Source: Limnohabitans sp. Jir72
Lineage (GTDB): Bacteria; Pseudomonadota; Gammaproteobacteria; Burkholderiales; Burkholderiaceae_C
NCBI RefSeq assembly: GCF_003063575.1
Contig: NZ_NESC01000001.1
Coordinates: 591,441 to 655,440, forward strand
Direction: 5' to 3'
Length of the DNA: 64,000 bases
Of the stretch, positions 60,155 through 64,000 are shown in pieces. The translations under genes and the position numbers were made by a program. How positions within the stretch are numbered: the first letter of the stretch is position 1; every line of letters begins with the position of its first letter. Below the pieces are notes generated by a model that saw only the letters and a program-made list of their open reading frames with translations, was not told the DNA's origin and searched no databases.

Positions 60155-61205
60155 ACCAGTGCTTATCACTCGCGTATTGCTCGCACCCATGGCCATGTCG
60201 GTGCGTCTGCATCTGAGGCGGTTGTTGCGCAGCGTACCGGGGATAGAGGTGGTGGGGCAGGCCTTCGATGCATCTCTAATTTCGACAATGGCTGCGACTG
60301 CAAAAGCCAACTGGGTGTTGGCCGATGGACATACAACCCTGCTGCACACACATGACGACAACGATTCGCTCGGACAGTTGATCAACTATCTGATCATGGA
60401 CTTGCCAGGAAAAATACCCAGCTCAGTGGCTGCAAACGTCAACATTCATCGGATCGTTCGGCCTCTTGATCTGGAAGCCGAACAGCCCAATGGCGCATTC
60501 CTGAAGACCCTGCGTCAAACGCTCAGCTCAAGAACAGCTGTCGGTCAGGCATTACCTGCACCGAGTGATGAATACGCCCTCCCTTCGCCAAAATTTAAAC
60601 GGGCTGTGCGCGGCACTCAAAAGTCCTTTTTTGACGTGTTGGCCATTGGCGCGTCAACAGGCGGACCAGACGCATTGAGCGCCGTGCTCCAGTCCATCGC
60701 GCATCGCATTGATGTTCCGATTGTGATCACCCAGCACATGGGCGTCGGCTTCACGGCATCACTGGCCCAATCGATCGCGAACAAGACAAAACTCAACACA
60801 TGCGAAGTGCAAGATGGTGACACACTCCGTCCCAATTGCGTCTACCTTGCACCCGGTGGACGACATTTTGAAATCGTACTTGCAAGCGGGCTACTTGTCG
60901 GTCGATTAAGTGATGGCCCGCCAGAATGCTTTTGCAAACCATCCGTGGATGTCATGTTTCGCTCCCTGTCCAAAATTGCCGGCATCCGCACTCTTGCGTT
61001 GGTGCTGACCGGCATGGGGCAGGACGGTCTGGCAGGATCACAGCTCATCAAATCAACAGGCGGCGTGATCCTGGCGCAAGATGAGGCCAGCTCGATCGTC
61101 TGGGGTATGCCAGGAGCTGTGGCCAAAGCAGGCCTTTGTGATGCCGTGCTTCCGCTGCAGTTGATCGGTGAATCGATCCTCAAGTTATTGAGGCAACACA
61201 CATGA
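60138..61205 (+). CDS. cheB: CheB-family methylesterase with degenerate receiver domain
   Basis: A 355-residue protein using a GTG at 60138 (GAAGAG about 8 nt upstream), overlapping the channel gene; a GTG at 60114 is an alternative. The C-terminal methylesterase is intact: Ser173 in GASTGGPDAL, His200 in TQHMGVGFT and Asp296 in GMGQDGLAG. The N-terminal receiver keeps its fold (ITRVLLAPMAMSVRLHLRRL) but the Asp-Asp pair is Ala-Pro and the phospho-Asp strand reads WVLADGHTT. It may not be phosphorylated. The stop overlaps cheR (ATGA). Confidence 0.9.
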   Translation: MSPLTEPVLITRVLLAPMAMSVRLHLRRLLRSVPGIEVVGQAFDASLISTMAATAKANWVLADGHTTLLHTHDDNDSLGQLINYLIMDLPGKIPSSVAANVNIHRIVRPLDLEAEQPNGAFLKTLRQTLSSRTAVGQALPAPSDEYALPSPKFKRAVRGTQKSFFDVLAIGASTGGPDALSAVLQSIAHRIDVPIVITQHMGVGFTASLAQSIANKTKLNTCEVQDGDTLRPNCVYLAPGGRHFEIVLASGLLVGRLSDGPPECFCKPSVDVMFRSLSKIAGIRTLALVLTGMGQDGLAGSQLIKSTGGVILAQDEASSIVWGMPGAVAKAGLCDAVLPLQLIGESILKLLRQHT

Positions 61206-62014
61206 AATATGTGTACCCGTTCATTCGCCAGTACTTGCACAGTCAGGCGGGCATCTTGCTGGGTCCAGAAAAAGACTACTTGATCGAGTCTCGTCTGCAT
61301 GGCTTGCTGAAAAAGCACTCACTGAAAGACCTGGAACAACTTGTTTGCGTTTTGGAGTCCACGCCTGAAGGTGATATCGCTGCTGGCGTGATTTCATCCC
61401 TGACAACACACGAGACATCGTGGTTCAGAGACCAGCGGCCGTTCGATCGGTTACGTACCGAAGTTCTGCCCCAACTGCGCCAGCAGCAACGGCGTCAAAT
61501 CTCTGTTTGGTCTGCTGCTTGTTCTACAGGGCAAGAAATTTATTCGATCGCCATGCTCTTGCGTGATGAGGGGATGTATTCGCCGATGTGGCAAGTTTCC
61601 TTGTACGCCTCAGACATTTGCAAGACCGCACTGGCCCAAGCTGAACGCGGTGTTTATAACCATTTTGAAATAGAGCGAGGTCTTGCCCAAACCCATCGTC
61701 AACGGTATTTCGAGATGACCCCAGCGGGTTGGCGCATTTCATCCGCTGTGCGCCAAAGCGTGCGCTTTGAAGCAGTCAATCTGACCCGATTACCAGACAG
61801 CCCAGAACGATTCGACATCATTTTTTGCAGAAACGTACTGATCTACTTTGACCCAAACACACAAAGAAAAGTCTTGCAGAACTTGCACGACAAATTGGTA
61901 CCGGGCGGTTTCCTGTTTTTGGGCGCTGCCGAAAGCACAGCAGGCCTGTGTGATGGATTCCAGTATGTTGGAACTGGCAGTGGGCTGTATGTCCGCTCGA
62001 AAAGCCTGGGTTGA
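61202..62014 (+). CDS. cheR: Chemotaxis protein methyltransferase CheR
   Basis: A 270-residue SAM-dependent enzyme that methylates receptor glutamates. Receptor-facing N-domain (GILLGPEKDYLIESRLHGLL), then THETSWFRD, the SAM loop SVWSAACSTGQEIYSIAM, the Asp line YASDICKTALAQAERGVY, and DIIFCRNVLIYFDPNTQR. All motifs are intact. It is the last clear che gene; no CheD, CheA or CheY follows. Confidence 0.94.
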   Translation: MKYVYPFIRQYLHSQAGILLGPEKDYLIESRLHGLLKKHSLKDLEQLVCVLESTPEGDIAAGVISSLTTHETSWFRDQRPFDRLRTEVLPQLRQQQRRQISVWSAACSTGQEIYSIAMLLRDEGMYSPMWQVSLYASDICKTALAQAERGVYNHFEIERGLAQTHRQRYFEMTPAGWRISSAVRQSVRFEAVNLTRLPDSPERFDIIFCRNVLIYFDPNTQRKVLQNLHDKLVPGGFLFLGAAESTAGLCDGFQYVGTGSGLYVRSKSLG

Positions 62015-62227
62015 TGTCATGCAAGCTGCATGTAGCGGCGCAACAATTCATCCCGATGTGCAAAAGCTGTGTTGATCTTGCTTATTCTGTCCACATCAGG
62101 AACATGCCAAGCTGAGCACTGTCCAGTTGGATCAGCAATCTCAAAAGCCCTTGTCACCCAAGGCTCAGGAGACCAACTTGCAGCGTTCCTAGAATGAACT
62201 CCCACCCTAACATATCAGGAGACGACG

Positions 62228-63277
62228 TTGAGATACTTCACCAGGATCATCTTGAGCTTTGCGCTTTTGCTGACGCAAAGCTTTGGAGCACACGCACAAA
62301 ACACCAAGATCGAATCAGAGGATTTCTTTGTGCCATCAAAGGCACCAGGCATCCAGCTATTCATGCGCCACAAGCATCTGACCGGTGTGAAAGCCACTTC
62401 TGGCGAGAAAATTTTGCTCTTTGTTCACGGTGCAACTTATCCAGCAGAAACAGCTTTTGACTTGCCTATAGAAGGCATGTCCATGATGGATCTGTTTGCA
62501 GCCAAAGGTTATGACGTGTATTTGGTTGATGTGCGTGGCTACGGACGATCCACACGCCCGCCTGAGATGGATGTGCCTGCACAGGACAATGCTCCGATTG
62601 TCCATACCGCCGATGCAGCGAGCGATTTTGGTTCAGCCGTGGACGCGATCCTGAAGCGTCATAACGTGCCCAAGATCAATGTGATGGGCTGGTCATGGGG
62701 CACATCCATTGTGGGTATGTACACCAGCTTAAACAACCCAAAGGTCAACCGACTGGTCATGTTTGCACCCATGTGGCTCTTTGCAAAAGAAACTGCCTTG
62801 CCCACAGGCCCTACAGCGGTCAAGCTGGGTGCTTACCGTACAGTTTCAAAAGACAGTGCCAAAGCTCGCTGGTTGAAAGGCGTGACACCAGAACAGGCCG
62901 AGGGCCTCATCCCTCCTGGTGTTTTCGAGGCATGGGCTGAAGCGACTTGGGCCACCGATCCCAAAGCCACATCTGGCAACCTGCGTGCACCGAACGGCGT
63001 CATCGACGACGTGATGACGAATTGGCAAGCCGACAAGCCCATGTACGACCCCAGCAAAATCACGGTTCCAACCTTCCTGATCCATGCAGAGTGGGATGCA
63101 GATTTGCCCTTGTACCAAACACTTGGATTGTTCAAGGCCCTGACCAAGACGCCTTACAAGCGACACGTAGAGCTTGGGGAAGGTACACATACCGTGATGC
63201 TGGAAAAAAACCGCATGCAGTTCTTCCGTGAAATTCTGGGCTTTCTGGATGAGCGTGATCCATTGGCACTCAAGTAA
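62228..63277 (+). CDS. Secreted alpha/beta hydrolase
   Basis: A 349-residue exported protein. The TTG at 62228 is chosen because AGGAGAC lies about 5 nt upstream and it opens a good signal peptide (RYFTRIILSFALLLTQSFGA, ending AHAQ). Oxyanion region FVHGATYP, VDVRGYGRSTRP, nucleophile elbow GWSWGTSI, acid in HAEWDADLP and His in GEGTHTVML make a complete triad. It is likely an esterase or lipase-like enzyme; substrate unknown. The 213-bp gap after cheR and lack of a shared promoter suggest a separate unit, next to the IS element. Confidence 0.85.
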   Translation: MRYFTRIILSFALLLTQSFGAHAQNTKIESEDFFVPSKAPGIQLFMRHKHLTGVKATSGEKILLFVHGATYPAETAFDLPIEGMSMMDLFAAKGYDVYLVDVRGYGRSTRPPEMDVPAQDNAPIVHTADAASDFGSAVDAILKRHNVPKINVMGWSWGTSIVGMYTSLNNPKVNRLVMFAPMWLFAKETALPTGPTAVKLGAYRTVSKDSAKARWLKGVTPEQAEGLIPPGVFEAWAEATWATDPKATSGNLRAPNGVIDDVMTNWQADKPMYDPSKITVPTFLIHAEWDADLPLYQTLGLFKALTKTPYKRHVELGEGTHTVMLEKNRMQFFREILGFLDERDPLALK

Positions 63278-63325
63278 GCATGTGATCCACAATTCACAAT
63301 TGATCAAGCCCTGCATATTGAACTG

Positions 63326-63368
63326 CACCCCAAAAGTTGGACACCAATCCAACCTTTGGGGTGTTTTT
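63326..63368 (+). terminator. Hairpin at the IS left end that may block incoming transcription
   Basis: CACCCCAAAAGTTGG and CCAACCTTTGGGGTG pair with one mismatch, followed by TTTTT. It ends just before the orfA ATG and hides the GGGGTG that could serve as ribosome-binding site. This fits protection of an IS from outside transcripts. Confidence 0.6.
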
Positions 63369-63369
63369 C

Positions 63370-63900
63370 ATGACGAAGTACGACGAGAAATTTAAAAAAT
63401 CTGTTGTTCAAGATTACTTAGCCGGTGGGGGTGGCTACACAAAGCTTTCTGCCAAGTACGGAGTCAATGATGGACAGATACGGCATTGGGTGGGCGCCTT
63501 TCTTCAAAACGGCGATAGTGGGCTAACCAAGAAGTCCAGTCATTACAGCGCTGAATTTAAGCTGCGTGTCCTAGAGCACATGTGGCGCGAAGAGCTTTCG
63601 TTTAACCAGACCATTCACTTGTTTGATCTGCGCGGGGGCACTGGAGTTGTCTCGGATTGGGAGCGCAAGTACCATGAGGGCGGTATCACAGCATTAGCTC
63701 CCAAGCCCCGAGGGCGCCCAAAACCGATGAAACCTCCCGAACCCACTACGCCCTCTAGCGAGCAGCCCGTGCAGGACAAAACGTTGCAAGAGCTGCAACG
63801 CGAAAATGAGTACTTGCGAGCGGAGGTGGCTTATCTAAAAAAGTTGGATGCCTTAGTTCGAGCCAAGCAGCAGGCTGCGCAGACAAAGCGAAAGCCCTGA
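63370..63900 (+). CDS. IS3-family transposase OrfA
   Basis: A 176-residue DNA-binding protein with two helix-turn-helix units: MTKYDEKFKKSVVQDYLAGG to IRHWVGAFLQ, and FKLRVLEHMWREELSFNQTI to VSDWERKYHEGG. A Pro-rich linker and a leucine zipper (LQELQRENEYLRAEVAYLKK) follow. This is the IS150-type OrfA layout. OrfA binds the ends and joins OrfB after frameshifting. Confidence 0.93.
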   Translation: MTKYDEKFKKSVVQDYLAGGGGYTKLSAKYGVNDGQIRHWVGAFLQNGDSGLTKKSSHYSAEFKLRVLEHMWREELSFNQTIHLFDLRGGTGVVSDWERKYHEGGITALAPKPRGRPKPMKPPEPTTPSSEQPVQDKTLQELQRENEYLRAEVAYLKKLDALVRAKQQAAQTKRKP

Positions 63901-64000
63901 TCGAACTAAGGCAGCATCACCCCTTGGCCACTTTGCTCCAGGTGGCCGAGCTGCCTCGCAGCACGTTTTACTACCAAGTCAAGGCGCTGCAAAGGGATGA
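63897..64000 (+). CDS. IS3-family transposase OrfB (partial, truncated by window)
   Basis: The -1 frame relative to orfA reads LIELRQHHPLATLLQVAELP then RSTFYYQVKALQRD, the conserved N-terminus of IS3 OrfB before the DDE integrase core. It begins within the last codons of orfA, consistent with programmed frameshifting near ACAAAGCGAAAG. The catalytic domain is beyond the window. Confidence 0.88.
   Translation, partial: MIELRQHHPLATLLQVAELPRSTFYYQVKALQRD

Larger units (their letters stand above)
63319..64000 (+). mobile_element. IS3-family insertion sequence (left end, truncated by window edge)
   Basis: The left end begins TGAACTGCACCCCAAAAG, a terminal-repeat type common in the IS150/IS3 group. 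Inside are orfA and the start of orfB in the -1 frame. The right end and target-site duplication lie outside the window, so completeness cannot be judged. Confidence 0.85.

Overview
The window reads as a piece of chromosome from a betaproteobacterium of the order Burkholderiales, most like Comamonadaceae (Limnohabitans/Rhodoferax type). This is inferred from gene content (Bug/TctC-type binding proteins, the cysI-DUF934-cysH-cysD-cysN sulfate operon, the MerR-tRNA-Pro pair) and from high-G+C codon use. No rRNA genes or phylogenetic markers are available to fix the genus. Coding density is high and there is no prophage or CRISPR array. An IS3-family insertion sequence enters at the right edge, and roughly 54-64 kb is visibly less G+C-rich and looks like a separate accessory block.

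Region by region. 1-6 kb: a catabolic group (enoyl-CoA hydratase, SnoaL-like protein, MFS transporter, a large secreted alpha/beta hydrolase, a tripartite-transporter binding protein). 6-9 kb: 4-hydroxyphenylpyruvate dioxygenase, a decayed SDR fragment and a DUF1003 membrane protein. 9-18 kb: an EmrAB/OprM-type tripartite efflux operon, a tiny lipoprotein-like ORF overlapping a cardiolipin synthase, a Kazal-DUF4377 secreted protein and a marR-MATE operon. 18-31 kb: a three-repeat cysteine-pair exported protein, a DD-carboxypeptidase, an OsmC-YcaO fusion, a higBA toxin-antitoxin pair, hrpA carrying in-frame palindromic repeats, argA, dsbB, fpr, yggX and a stand-alone MnmC-type oxidase. 31-42.5 kb: transporters, then sulfate assimilation (tauE-cysI-DUF934-cysH-cysD-cysN) with REP-like palindromes between genes, ferredoxin and a ferredoxin-NADP reductase.

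42.6-52.9 kb is a thiamine locus headed by a TPP riboswitch. Its first two genes are LuxE-type and LuxC-type (acyl-protein synthetase and acyl-thioester reductase) homologues, with no luciferase genes. They are followed by a ThiXYZ-like ABC importer and a short-chain dehydrogenase, then thiO-thiS-thiG-thiE, with thiD inverted in the middle. Read together, LuxE+LuxC+SDR could reduce an imported carboxylic acid to an alcohol under thiamine control, for example an oxidised pyrimidine or thiazole precursor feeding ThiD or ThiE. This is the strongest candidate for an undescribed system.

54-62 kb holds a second unusual module: CheW-like protein, methyl-accepting protein, MscS channel fused to a cyclic-nucleotide-binding domain, CheB with a degenerate receiver, and CheR, all tightly packed. 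No CheA or CheY is present in the window. The receptor's signalling hairpin lacks most of the usual trimer-contact residues. A secreted alpha/beta hydrolase and the IS element follow.
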